Origin: an uncultured Butyricicoccus sp.
Lineage (GTDB): Bacteria > Bacillota > Clostridia > Oscillospirales > Butyricicoccaceae
DNA length: 43,967 bases
NCBI GenBank assembly: GCA_900544475.1
Contig: UQVU01000001.1
Coordinates: 1-43,967, forward strand
Reading direction: 5' to 3'
The translations under genes and the position numbers were made by a program. This document shows positions 20,260 to 30,136 of this stretch, in pieces; position 1 is the stretch's first letter, and every line of letters begins with the position of its first letter. The notes below the pieces were generated by a model. That model was not told where the DNA came from. It ran no database searches and was given only the letters and a program-made list of their open reading frames with translations.

Positions 20260-23067
20260 GTGAAAAAACGGATGATAAGCGGCGTTCTGGCCGCTGTGAT
20301 GCTGCTTTCCACCGCATACGCGGCTGAGGGCAGCACGCCGGACGGCACCGCCGCAGCCGATACCGCTGTTTCGGCGGACGCGGCAGAGCAGACCGTAAAG
20401 CTCGTATTCAAGGCGGACACGCCGCTCACCGGCGCAAACGGCGACATGGTGACGGAAATTCTGAAGAACCGTCTCGCCGCGCTCGGCTACAAGGACTACA
20501 CCGTAACCGTGTCCGAGGACGGCACGGGCATTACCGTCGCGTTCCCGCATTCGACGCAGGTTTCCGGCCTTGCGGACTACCTCGTGCAGCCGGCGGCCTT
20601 CACCGCGTCCGATGCGGACGGCAAGGTCTGGCTGACCAATGAGGACTTAAAGCAGGTAACGAGCAGCAAGGGCAGCAAGGACAGCACCGGCTGCATCGTG
20701 CTGACGCTCACGACCAAGGGCAGACAGAGCCTCCGCGAGGCTACCACCGACATCGCCTCGCGCGACAGCGACCGCAAGCTGTACATCAAGGTGGACGGCA
20801 AGACCATCGCCTTCCCGACGATTTCGGGCAAAATCGACAGCAGCAGCGTCAATATCGAGAACAATTTCACCGAGGGCGAGGCGTCTAACTACGCGCTTCT
20901 GCTGAATGCGGGCGCTCTGCCGGTGGGGCTGACGGTTTCCGAGGCACCGGCAGGAAACGACAAGCCGATTGACGGCGACGATAACAACGGCGGCACCACG
21001 ACCGAGCCGACGAGTCCGACTACCCCGACCAACCCGGACACGCCGGATACCTCGGACACGACCGAATTTCCGGATATGAAGGGTCACTGGGCGGAAGCCG
21101 CCCTCAAAAAGGGGATTACCCTCGGCCTGCTCAAGGGCTCGAACGGCAAAATGCTGCCGAACGACCCGGTACGCGGCTCCGAGGCGCTGACTATTCTCAA
21201 CCGTGCGCTCGGCGCGAACGAGCAGGACAGCACGGCGTCCCTCGCCGCCTCTCAGCAGAACCAGTGGTACATTTCTGAGCTTGGCAAGGCAATTCACCTG
21301 AACCTCATCGACGCTGCCGACAGCCGCAATTTCGCGAACGCCGCGACCCGTGCGGAAGCCTTCGTCTATATCGTGCGAGCCTTCGTCTATGACCGCGCAG
21401 AGTCCGGCATGGACGAGCTGAGTGTGTTCACCGACACCGGCTCCATGACCACCGCGCAGAAGCAGGCGGCGGCGGCTCTCGTTGCGTCCGGCGTTATCAA
21501 GGGCGACACCGCGACTACCCTCGCACCGGATAAAAAGCTGACCCGTGCGGAATTTGTCACCATGCTCACCCGTATCACGGGCAATATCTCCGCGGAGTAC
21601 ACCGGCGCGGCCGGAGGCAGCATCGTTTCGGGCGATACCACCCTCACGGCATCCAACCTCACCGGCGACCTGATTTTCTCGGCCCCGGTACATACCGTAA
21701 ACCTCTCGGACGTTTCCACTCCGAACCGCGTCGTGCTCAAGGGCTGCGACAACGTGACCCTGACGGCGGACGGCCAGGCGGGTATGTCTGTCCTCGCGGC
21801 TGACCCGGCGGACAGCGCGAACATCACCCTCGGCGACTCGGTGAGCGTCAACACGCTCGTTATCGCGGGCGACGGCGGCGCAGTCACCTTCTCCGGCAAG
21901 GCGGCAAATATCGAGATCACCGCAAGCAACCGCGTAATCGACCTCTCCGGCATGACGGCGGACACGCTTACCATCACCGGCAGCGGCAACACCGTCAACC
22001 TCGGCGGCACGGTCGGCGCGGCGGCCATCGAGAGCGGCGCGAAGAACACCCGCCTTTCGGTAGACGGCTCGGCAGGCTCGCTGCTCGTAGCGGGCTACGG
22101 CTCGACCATCGGCGGCGCAGGCCATGCCGACAGCATGGAAATCCGCGCGGCAGGCTGCAATGTAACGCTTGCGTGCGATAACAAGGTCGAGAACATCGAC
22201 ACCGGCATCAAGAACGTAAAAATCAACATCGGCGTGCCGACCAAGGTCACGGCAGGCGGCTCTCTCGTGTCGCAGGCGACCTTCTCGGGCGTCGAGGGCA
22301 CGAAAATCTGCAAGGCGCAGTGGTATCAGGACGGCAAGTCGCTCTCCGGCCTCGGAAACGATAACTTCGAGCTGACCGACGGCAAGGTTTCCAAGCACAC
22401 CACCTACTTCACCTTTACGAAGAACATGAAAACCTCGGTCACGACCGGCTTCAAGCTGACCTACGTCAACCCGTCCACGGGCGAAACCGAGGAGGTCTAC
22501 GCGGAAAAGACCGTTCCGATCGAGAACTATTCGAACGAGTGGTATCAGCAGCGCGATGTTGACCGCGTGCTCAAGCTGGTTTCCTCGACCTACCGCGGCA
22601 ACTACACGACCTCCTACGCGGTCAATAACGACTACAAGAGCTACGAAAAGGAAACCTGGGTCAATGCCAAGGGTTATTCGAGCAAGTCGAGCTATCTGGT
22701 CTGGATCAACCGCGCTTATCAGCACGTAAACGTCTTTACCGGCTCCAAGGGCAACTGGAAACTCGTCAAGAGCTTTGTCGTCGGCACGGGTGCGGCAGAT
22801 ACCCCGACCCCGACCGGCATCACCACAGTCACCTACAAGCTTAAGGCAGGCTGGACCACGAGCACCTATACCGTCCGCCCGGTCATCGGCTTCTACCCCG
22901 ACACCGGCTATGCGTTCCATTCGCGCCTGTGCACGCCGAATACGGATAAGGAATACGACTTCAGCAGCGGCTACCCCGTATCGCACGGCTGCGTCCGTAT
23001 GCAGAAGAACGACGTCAACTGGATCTATGACAACGTGCCGATCGGCTCGACGGTTGTAATCTTCTAA
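20260..23067 (+). CDS. Secreted SecD P1-like / SLH / L,D-transpeptidase fusion
   Basis: A 935-residue exported cell-wall protein. The GTG at 20260 follows AAAAGGGG and starts a good signal peptide (KKRMISGVLAAVMLLSTAYA, cleavage before AEG); the frame is open 14 codons earlier. Residues about 46-231 match the extracytoplasmic P1 domain of SecD (ILKNRLAALGYKDYTVTV; NNFTEGEASNYALLLNAGAL). A Thr/Pro linker follows, then three SLH-like repeats (about 270-442; FPDMKGHWAEAALKKG first) for wall-polymer anchoring, then a repetitive beta-rich stretch (about 443-690). The C-terminus is a YkuD L,D-transpeptidase with YAFHSRL and SHGCVRM, catalytic Cys911, which would make 3-3 crosslinks or attach proteins. 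The gene stands alone between terminators. Catalysis is well supported; the role of the SecD-like part is unknown. Confidence 0.93.
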   Translation: MKKRMISGVLAAVMLLSTAYAAEGSTPDGTAAADTAVSADAAEQTVKLVFKADTPLTGANGDMVTEILKNRLAALGYKDYTVTVSEDGTGITVAFPHSTQVSGLADYLVQPAAFTASDADGKVWLTNEDLKQVTSSKGSKDSTGCIVLTLTTKGRQSLREATTDIASRDSDRKLYIKVDGKTIAFPTISGKIDSSSVNIENNFTEGEASNYALLLNAGALPVGLTVSEAPAGNDKPIDGDDNNGGTTTEPTSPTTPTNPDTPDTSDTTEFPDMKGHWAEAALKKGITLGLLKGSNGKMLPNDPVRGSEALTILNRALGANEQDSTASLAASQQNQWYISELGKAIHLNLIDAADSRNFANAATRAEAFVYIVRAFVYDRAESGMDELSVFTDTGSMTTAQKQAAAALVASGVIKGDTATTLAPDKKLTRAEFVTMLTRITGNISAEYTGAAGGSIVSGDTTLTASNLTGDLIFSAPVHTVNLSDVSTPNRVVLKGCDNVTLTADGQAGMSVLAADPADSANITLGDSVSVNTLVIAGDGGAVTFSGKAANIEITASNRVIDLSGMTADTLTITGSGNTVNLGGTVGAAAIESGAKNTRLSVDGSAGSLLVAGYGSTIGGAGHADSMEIRAAGCNVTLACDNKVENIDTGIKNVKINIGVPTKVTAGGSLVSQATFSGVEGTKICKAQWYQDGKSLSGLGNDNFELTDGKVSKHTTYFTFTKNMKTSVTTGFKLTYVNPSTGETEEVYAEKTVPIENYSNEWYQQRDVDRVLKLVSSTYRGNYTTSYAVNNDYKSYEKETWVNAKGYSSKSSYLVWINRAYQHVNVFTGSKGNWKLVKSFVVGTGAADTPTPTGITTVTYKLKAGWTTSTYTVRPVIGFYPDTGYAFHSRLCTPNTDKEYDFSSGYPVSHGCVRMQKNDVNWIYDNVPIGSTVVIF

Positions 23068-23106
23068 GAGCTGTCGCAAAAGCACAGCATTTCAGAGCAA
23101 ACACAA

Positions 23107-23140
23107 AACCCCACCGTTTTTGCGGTGGGGTTCGCTTTTT
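23107..23140. terminator. Bidirectional terminator
   Basis: The 10-bp perfect stem AACCCCACCG/CGGTGGGGTT (23107-23116 with 23123-23132) is followed on the plus strand by CGCTTTTT and on the minus strand by TTGTGTTTG. It separates the convergent L,D-transpeptidase and XRE genes. Confidence 0.9.
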
Positions 23141-23907
23141 CATCTCTTTTTATACAAAATCAATTCGGGGTCGGCGCCGTCCTTGCCGTAGGCGGACACG
23201 AGGAGAAAATCCGTTCCGGCGAGCACGCCGAAGCAGCGGGTTTCGTCGGCATCGCTCGAGAGCTGATTGCCGAGGTAGGTCGTATTATCGTCCAGAAAGG
23301 CGGCAGTCCGGCCGCTCGGGAGCGGATAGGCGAGGTTGACGTATTTTCCGACAAGAGCGTTCAGGTGTTCGAGCGGGGGCATTCCCTCAATGTGAAGCGC
23401 ATTGATTTCGCGGATAAGCTGCGCTTTGAAGGCTTCAAACTGCCCGTTGTCGCCGAGTTCGCCGTGGCGCTTCCAGTAGTCGAGCTGCGGCAGACGCTCT
23501 TTCAGGTACGTCCGCGCCTGCTCCTCGGTGAAGCCCTCCCCTGTCATGTGCGGCACGCAGACGCGGATTAAATCGTCCATGTCGTGATAGGCGTAGGTGC
23601 CGTCGGCGTAGCACCATTTGCAGTAGTCCTCGTTCGGGGTGCCGTCGCTGTCGCGGCCGAGCATATCGTCGCTTTCGAGCGGCATGCCGCAGCACTGGCA
23701 GACAAGCTGACGCGGCGAGCCGAGAAGCGTGTTGATGGACACATCGAACAGCCGGGAAAGCAGCTTGAGCGTTTCGGTATTCGGCACCGTGTCGCCGTTT
23801 TCCCAGCGCGATACCGCCTGCCGCGTGACAAACAGCTTTTCGGCAAGCTCGTCCTGCGAAAGCCCTGTTTTCGTGCGCAAGGTTAGAATAACCTGTTTCG
23901 TTTCCAT
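23140..23907 (-). CDS. XRE-family regulator with zinc-ribbon domain
   Basis: A 255-residue protein with an N-terminal Cro/C1-type helix-turn-helix (residues 1-62; LSQDELAEKLFVTRQAVSRW) and then a putative zinc ribbon with Cys70, Cys72, Cys73, Cys96 and Cys99 (CQCCGMPL, CKWCYADG). The C-terminal 130 residues contain an acidic helical part and a beta-rich end; I cannot assign it. The same combination of HTH plus zinc ribbon occurs in many clostridial regulators of unknown target. The ATG at 23907 has GGAGG at good distance. It is monocistronic, convergent with the L,D-transpeptidase gene. Target genes and ligand cannot be inferred. Confidence 0.85.
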   Translation of the reverse strand: METKQVILTLRTKTGLSQDELAEKLFVTRQAVSRWENGDTVPNTETLKLLSRLFDVSINTLLGSPRQLVCQCCGMPLESDDMLGRDSDGTPNEDYCKWCYADGTYAYHDMDDLIRVCVPHMTGEGFTEEQARTYLKERLPQLDYWKRHGELGDNGQFEAFKAQLIREINALHIEGMPPLEHLNALVGKYVNLAYPLPSGRTAAFLDDNTTYLGNQLSSDADETRCFGVLAGTDFLLVSAYGKDGADPELILYKKR

Positions 23908-23983
23908 GTCGGAACACCTCCCTGTTGTCTCTTATTGTAGCGGAAAACTATCTCATCAGCAAGCAACCCTCTGTTGCTTAGAC

Positions 23984-24165
23984 TGTCGCGAAACCACGGT
24001 TTCGCCGACACGTGTGTTCTGACAGCGCGTAGCGCCGCAGAACACGGACGTCCGAAAGTTCCCATACGGAAACTTTCTCCCTATAGAAGTATAAAAACCG
24101 AGGTACACGCCCCCGGTTTTTATCAATCTGCTGCGCAGATTGTATTTTATGCGCGCCATCGCGCG
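23984..24165 (+). repeat. Multi-hairpin intergenic repeat, copy E
   Basis: A complete copy: H1 TGTCGCGAAACC...GGTTTCGCCGACA, H2 GTGTTCTG...CAGAACAC with a GCGC-rich extension, H3 GAAAGTT...AACTTTC, H4 AAAAACCG...CGGTTTTT, H5 CAATCTGC...GCAGATTG, H6 GCGCGC...GCGCG. It lies between the XRE gene start and the prfB terminator, so it is not directly 3' of a gene. Apart from this copy and the XRE promoter region, 23908-24187 holds nothing else I can support. Confidence 0.92.
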
Positions 24166-24187
24166 ATGACTGCCTTTCGCGGCACGA

Positions 24188-24222
24188 TAAAACGAACCCC
24201 CGCCGCGTGTAAGCGGCGGGGG
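24188..24222 (-). terminator. Terminator after prfB
   Basis: A perfect 10-bp GC stem (CCCCCGCCGC/GCGGCGGGGG, 24197-24206 with 24213-24222), followed on the minus strand by TTCGTTTT, 66 bases after the prfB stop. Confidence 0.85.
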
Positions 24223-24287
24223 TATTTGCACAGAATAAAATCGAAGCATCTTCGCGCGGCAGCGCGCGTGAGGAAACGCAGTTTCCT

Positions 24288-25427
24288 TTACATGGAGCCG
24301 CCCTTGCTGCCTTCCCAGACGCCGGTGGCGAGGGCGGACAGATACGCATTGATAAAGCCGTCGATGTCGCCATCCATTACGGCGTTGATGTTGGCGTTCT
24401 CGAAGCCGGTACGGGTGTCCTTCGCAAGCGTGTACGGCATGAAAACGTAGGAGCGGATCTGGCTGCCCCATTCGATCTTCTGCTGTACGCCCTTGATGTC
24501 CGAAATCTTCTCGAGGTGCTCGCGCTCCTTGATCTCGACCAGCTTGGAGCGCAGCATGCGCAGACAGTTCTCCTTGTTCTGGAGCTGGCTTCGCTCGGTC
24601 TGGCAGGCAACTACAATGCCCGTCGCCTTGTGGATCAGTCGAACCGCAGACGAGGTCTTGTTGATGTGCTGACCGCCTGCACCGGACGAACGGTAAACCT
24701 GCATCTCGTAATCATCCGGCTTGATCTCGAAATCCGCCGAGGTATCCGGAATGTCCGGTACGACCTCGACAGCCGAGAACGAGGTCTGACGGCGGCCGGA
24801 CGCATCGAACGGAGAGATACGCACCAGACGGTGTACGCCGTTCTCGCCCTTGAGGAAGCCGTAGGCGTTCTCGCCCTCGATGAGAATATCCGCGGACTTG
24901 ATGCCGGCGGTGTCGCCGTCCTGATAGTCCATGATCTTGTAGGTAAAGCCGTGGCGCTCCGCCCAGCGGGTGTACATACGGTACAGCATCGCGCACCAGT
25001 CCTGCGCCTCGGTGCCGCCCGCACCTGCGTGGAAGGATACGAGCGCGTTGTGGCTGTCGTACTCGCCGGTCAGCAGCGTGCCGAGCTTCTGCTCCGCTAC
25101 CGTTTCCTCCAGCTCCTTGTAGCCAGTTTCCAGCTCCCCGAGCATGGATTCATCGTCCTCCTCGATGGCCATTTCGCAGATGGTCAGCAGGTCGTCGCAC
25201 AGCGCACACATCTTGTTGTACGCCTCGACCTTGCCCTTGAGCGAACCCATGCGGGAGACGATCTTCTGGCTCTCCTCCGGATTGTCCCAGAAGCCCGGCT
25301 GCGAGGACTTGATTTCAAGCTCCTCGACCTCGCGCTTCGCCTGCTCCAGACCGAGGGACTTGTACAGCTCCTCAAGCTCCGGCTTGAGGTTGTTCAGTTT
25401 CACCTTGTATTCTTCAAATTGCAGCAT
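24288..25427 (-). CDS. prfB: Peptide chain release factor 2
   Basis: RF2 recognises UAA and UGA and triggers peptide release. The 379 residues contain the UGA-specific tripeptide Ser205-Pro206-Phe207 and the catalytic GGQ at 251-253 (SSGAGGQHINKTSSA). The N-terminal coiled region is complete in one frame: the stretch where many prfB genes carry an in-frame UGA and a programmed +1 shift reads SLGLEQAKREV here. The length suits full RF2. A promoter lies about 40 bases upstream and a terminator downstream, so the gene is monocistronic. The ATG at 25427 has AAGGAG upstream. Confidence 0.97.
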   Translation of the reverse strand: MLQFEEYKVKLNNLKPELEELYKSLGLEQAKREVEELEIKSSQPGFWDNPEESQKIVSRMGSLKGKVEAYNKMCALCDDLLTICEMAIEEDDESMLGELETGYKELEETVAEQKLGTLLTGEYDSHNALVSFHAGAGGTEAQDWCAMLYRMYTRWAERHGFTYKIMDYQDGDTAGIKSADILIEGENAYGFLKGENGVHRLVRISPFDASGRRQTSFSAVEVVPDIPDTSADFEIKPDDYEMQVYRSSGAGGQHINKTSSAVRLIHKATGIVVACQTERSQLQNKENCLRMLRSKLVEIKEREHLEKISDIKGVQQKIEWGSQIRSYVFMPYTLAKDTRTGFENANINAVMDGDIDGFINAYLSALATGVWEGSKGGSM

Positions 25428-25464
25428 AGAAATGCTCCTTCTTCTGTATTTTCAGCTATCTTAT

Positions 25465-25493
25465 AGTATACCGTTTACGGGCGTTCTTGTAAA
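25465..25493 (-). promoter_or_regulatory. prfB: Sigma-A promoter of prfB
   Basis: On the minus strand TTTACA (25493-25488), 17 bases, TATACT (25470-25465). Confidence 0.78.
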
Positions 25494-25565
25494 GATTTTT
25501 TCGAGAAATACAGGGGAAGCGGCGAACCTTTTCGTAAAGAAAGCGTCAAAAACATAAAGTTCGGC

Positions 25566-25594
25566 TTGACTAATCCGCCCTTTTCGCATATGAT
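25566..25594 (+). promoter_or_regulatory. Sigma-A promoter of the manganese riboswitch transcript
   Basis: TTGACT (25566-25571), 17 bases, TATGAT (25589-25594). The predicted start near 25601 is the first base of the aptamer. Confidence 0.85.
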
Positions 25595-25600
25595 AGTTGT

Positions 25601-25728
25601 GTAAGAGGGAGTAGCTCACGCCGCAGGGCGTGGCCGGCAACGCCATCCCCGGCGGGAAACCGCCCGGTGCCGGACCATAAGCAGCGAGACTTTTATTGCA
25701 CAGAGGGTGCAATGAAGGTCTTTTTTTT
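25601..25728 (+). ncRNA. yybP-ykoY manganese riboswitch with terminator platform
   Basis: The conserved yybP-ykoY parts are visible: GGGAGTAGC at 25607-25615 and AGCGAGAC at 25683-25690. P1 is TAAGAG (25602-25607) with CTTTTA (25690-25695); internal stems include CACGCC/GGCGTG and a GC-rich arm with a GGGAAACC loop. GACTTTTATTGCAC (25688-25701) pairs with GTGCAATGAAGGTC (25707-25720) ahead of eight T, forming a 14-bp terminator that shares bases with P1. Aptamer and terminator are thus mutually exclusive, giving an ON switch when manganese binds. Known members sense Mn2+ through this family's two-loop metal site. Confidence 0.92.
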
Positions 25729-25805
25729 ATGCGGTGCGCGTTTTCCTCAAAAAATACGGCTTGTACGCAGTAACATGGTAATTATGAAAACAGGAGGGCC
25801 TGCTT

Positions 25806-26756
25806 ATGCTGTCATTTGTCATGCTTGTCGTCGGTTTCGCGCTTCTTGTGTGGGGCGCGGACAAATTCGTTGAGGGCGCGTCCGCGCTCGCGCGGAAAAT
25901 GGGCGTTTCGCCCCTGCTCGTCGGTCTGACCATCGTCGCGTTCGGTACATCCATGCCCGAGCTTGCGGTCAGCGTGACGGCGGCGCTTCAGGGCGCGAAC
26001 GAAATCGCGGTCGGCAACGTCGTCGGTTCGAACGTGTTCAATCTGCTCGTTGTCGCCGGCCTTTCTGCCGTCATCTGTCCGCTCGTGATGGATAAGATGC
26101 TGCTGCGGCGCGACTGGCCGCTGTCCATTCTGGCGGCGGTGCTGCTGTTCGCGGCGATCCTCCCCGACCAGACCATCGCGCGCTGGGAGGGCGCGGTGCT
26201 GCTCGTGATTTTCGCCGTTATCCTCACCCGTCAGATCCGCTCTGCACTGCACGACCGCGACCAGCTCGCGAGTGCCGCCGCGGAAGCTGAAGCGGAGGAA
26301 GCTGAGGCGCCGATGCCCACGATGATGATTTGGGTGAATATCGTGCTCGGTCTGGCGTGCATCGTTATCGGCGGTCAGCTGGCGGTCAACGGTGCGACCG
26401 GCATCGCGCGGATGTTCGGCCTGAGCGAAACGCTCATCGGCCTGACCATCGTCGCCCTCGGCACGAGCCTGCCGGAGCTTGTCACCTCCATCGTTGCGGC
26501 CCGCAAGGGTCAGAACGAAATCGCGATGGGCAACGTTATTGGCTCCAATCTGTTCAACATTCTCCTTATTCTCGGCGTTTCTTCGGTCATTACGCCTATC
26601 CCGGTGCAGGCGACTTCTATCATCGACTGTCTGTTCCTCATCGCCATCAGCGTCATTTTCTATATCCCGGCGCGAAAGGGCAAGCTCGGCCGCCTGCCGG
26701 GCGCACTGATGGTCGCGAGCTATGTCGCCTATACAGTCTATCTTATTATGCGATAA
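25806..26756 (+). CDS. CaCA-family cation antiporter, probably manganese/calcium export
   Basis: A 316-residue inner-membrane antiporter of the calcium/cation exchanger superfamily (YrbG-like). Two inverted alpha repeats are clear: GTSMPELAVS with GNVVGSNVFN in the first half, GTSLPELVTS with GNVIGSNLFN in the second; these carry the acidic and asparagine metal ligands. About ten hydrophobic segments are visible, with an acidic Ala/Glu cytoplasmic linker between the halves (about residues 155-170). AGGAGGG precedes the ATG at 25806. The upstream manganese riboswitch would raise expression at high Mn2+, so manganese export is the likely function; the family name alone would suggest Na+/Ca2+ exchange. 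Confidence 0.92.
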   Translation: MLSFVMLVVGFALLVWGADKFVEGASALARKMGVSPLLVGLTIVAFGTSMPELAVSVTAALQGANEIAVGNVVGSNVFNLLVVAGLSAVICPLVMDKMLLRRDWPLSILAAVLLFAAILPDQTIARWEGAVLLVIFAVILTRQIRSALHDRDQLASAAAEAEAEEAEAPMPTMMIWVNIVLGLACIVIGGQLAVNGATGIARMFGLSETLIGLTIVALGTSLPELVTSIVAARKGQNEIAMGNVIGSNLFNILLILGVSSVITPIPVQATSIIDCLFLIAISVIFYIPARKGKLGRLPGALMVASYVAYTVYLIMR

Positions 26757-26760
26757 GTAA

Positions 26761-26818
26761 AAGGGTGAAACGATGTGTTCACCCTTGGAGCGGCCGGCTT
26801 TGCCGGCCGTTCATTTTG
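26761..26818 (+). terminator. Tandem hairpins ending the antiporter transcript
   Basis: First AAGGGTGAA/TTCACCCTT (26761-26786), then CGGCCGGC-TTT-GCCGGCCG (26791-26809) followed by TTCATTTTG. Confidence 0.8.
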
Positions 26819-26844
26819 TCGAATAAGGCTGTTTTTCGACAGTC

Positions 26845-26961
26845 TTAGCCCTGCTGCTGGCCGTTCTTTTTGTTCTGGGAATTCTGCTGAGACTGGTCCT
26901 GCTGATTCTGCTGATTCTGCTGGGACTGGTTCTGCTTTTCCTGGTACTGATTGCGTTTCAT
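26845..26961 (-). CDS. 38-residue Gln/Asn-rich small protein
   Basis: A short open frame with a strong ribosome-binding site (CAGGAGGCG ahead of the ATG at 26961). The product starts MKRNQYQEK and continues with Gln/Asn/Ser repeats of the type QQN and QSQQN, then a basic NKKNGQQQG end; it has no Cys, Trp or aliphatic residue. About half the residues are glutamine. Many spore-forming Clostridia encode comparable tiny Gln/Asn-rich proteins, and gamma-type small acid-soluble spore proteins have a similar composition, but no specific motif lets me assign it. It lies antisense and convergent to the antiporter, divergent from yebC. Confidence 0.65.
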   Translation of the reverse strand: MKRNQYQEKQNQSQQNQQNQQDQSQQNSQNKKNGQQQG

Positions 26962-27133
26962 AACGGTTTTCGCCTCCTGATTTTGAAGTTTCGCTCATAG
27001 TCTGCACGGAAACCCCGAAAAATATACGGCAAGGGGTTGCGGAAACGGAAAAAAGCTGATAAAATTGTTGTGCGTGTTATGACGCATGAAAAATGTTAAT
27101 AATATTTGTTGATAGAAAGAGGGACATTTAACC

Positions 27134-27877
27134 ATGTCGGGACATTCGAAATGGAACAACATCGCAAAGCGCAAGGGCGCTAACGATGCAAAGAAGGCCA
27201 AAATCTTCACCAAGATCGGCCGTGAAATGGCGATCGCAATCAAGGAAGGCGGTTCGGCAAACCCGGACTTCAACTCCCGTCTGCGCGACTGCATCGCAAA
27301 GGCAAAGGCAAACAATATGCCGAACGACAACATCAAGCGCACGCTCGATAAGTATTCCGGCGCGAACGGCCAGGTCGATTACGAGGCAAACAACTACGAA
27401 GGCTACGGCGTCGGCGGCGTTGCAGTCGTTGTTGAGACCCTGACCGATAACAAGAACCGCACGGTAGCGGACGTCCGTCACCTGTTCGACAAGTACGGCG
27501 CAGGTCTGGGCGCTTCTGGCTGCGTATCGTGGCAGTTCGACAAGAAGGGCGTTATCATCATGGAGAAGGGCGATCTCGACGAGGACACCGTTATGATGCA
27601 GGCGCTTGACGCAGGCGCGGAGGACTTCCTCGCAGACGAGGAGACCTTCGAGATCTATACCGCGCCGGACGATTTCTCTACCGTTCGTGAGGCGCTGGAG
27701 AAGCTCGGCTACGAGTTCGTCGAGGCGCAGGTCGAGATGGTTCCGCAGAACTACATCACCCTCGAAAAGGAAGAGGATATGGCCCAGATGCGCAAGCTGC
27801 TCGATAACCTTGAGGACAACGACGACGTACAGGCCGTTTGGCACAACTGGGAGAACGAGGGAGACTACGAGGGCTAA
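27134..27877 (+). CDS. yebC: YebC/PmpR-family protein
   Basis: A 247-residue YebC-family protein with the invariant start MSGHSKWNNIAKRKGANDAKK, the NMPNDNIKRTLDK stretch and an acidic C-terminal half. YebC proteins were described as DNA-binding regulators (PmpR); more recent work on YebC1/YeeI-type members links them to translation through difficult, proline-rich sequences. Which role applies here cannot be read from sequence. AGAGGGA lies upstream of the ATG. In Proteobacteria the gene sits by ruvC; here ruvABC is absent and the gene appears monocistronic, followed directly by repeat copy F. Confidence 0.95.
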   Translation: MSGHSKWNNIAKRKGANDAKKAKIFTKIGREMAIAIKEGGSANPDFNSRLRDCIAKAKANNMPNDNIKRTLDKYSGANGQVDYEANNYEGYGVGGVAVVVETLTDNKNRTVADVRHLFDKYGAGLGASGCVSWQFDKKGVIIMEKGDLDEDTVMMQALDAGAEDFLADEETFEIYTAPDDFSTVREALEKLGYEFVEAQVEMVPQNYITLEKEEDMAQMRKLLDNLEDNDDVQAVWHNWENEGDYEG

Positions 27878-27886
27878 CGCCTGAGC

Positions 27887-28061
27887 TGTCGCAAAACTGA
27901 CGTTTTGCCGACAAGCTGTGTTCTGACTTCGCAGAACACGGACGGAAAAAAGTTCCTATGCAGAAACTTTTTTCTCTCTCAGAGTATAAAAACCGTGATA
28001 CATGCTCCCGGTTTTTATGAATTTGCAAGCAAATTCTATTTAATGCCGCGCTGACGCGCGG
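27887..28061 (+). repeat. Multi-hairpin intergenic repeat, copy F
   Basis: A complete copy starting nine bases after the yebC stop: H1 TGTCGCAAAAC...GTTTTGCCGACA, H2 GTGTTCTG...CAGAACAC with a minimal loop, H3 GGAAAAAAGTT...AACTTTTTTC (a changed but still paired stem, as in copy B), H4 AAAAACCG...CGGTTTTT, H5 GAATTTGC...GCAAATTC, H6 CCGCGC...GCGCGG. Confidence 0.92.
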
Positions 28062-28162
28062 GGTGAGCAGCCGCTTTTCTGCGGCTGCTTTTTCTTTTGC
28101 TTTTTTTCGGAAAAATCTCGGTTTTCCCTGTTTTATCTCTCCAAAATGCGCGGATATTGTGC

Positions 28163-28168
28163 TATAAT
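28163..28168 (+). promoter_or_regulatory. Extended -10 promoter of the ABC-F gene
   Basis: TATAAT preceded by TGC (extended -10). The -35 region is weak. Transcription would start near 28175, about 30 bases before the GTG start. Confidence 0.65.
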
Positions 28169-28207
28169 ATATTCTGAATAAGAATGCAATGAAAGGGGTT
28201 TCCCTCT

Positions 28208-30132
<1,925 letters not shown>

Positions 30133-30136
<4 letters not shown>

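Noticed and set aside
20647..23085. An 812-codon open frame antisense to the L,D-transpeptidase gene
   Set aside because: Low-complexity Arg/Val/Ala composition and full overlap with a gene that has a signal peptide and catalytic motif on the other strand.
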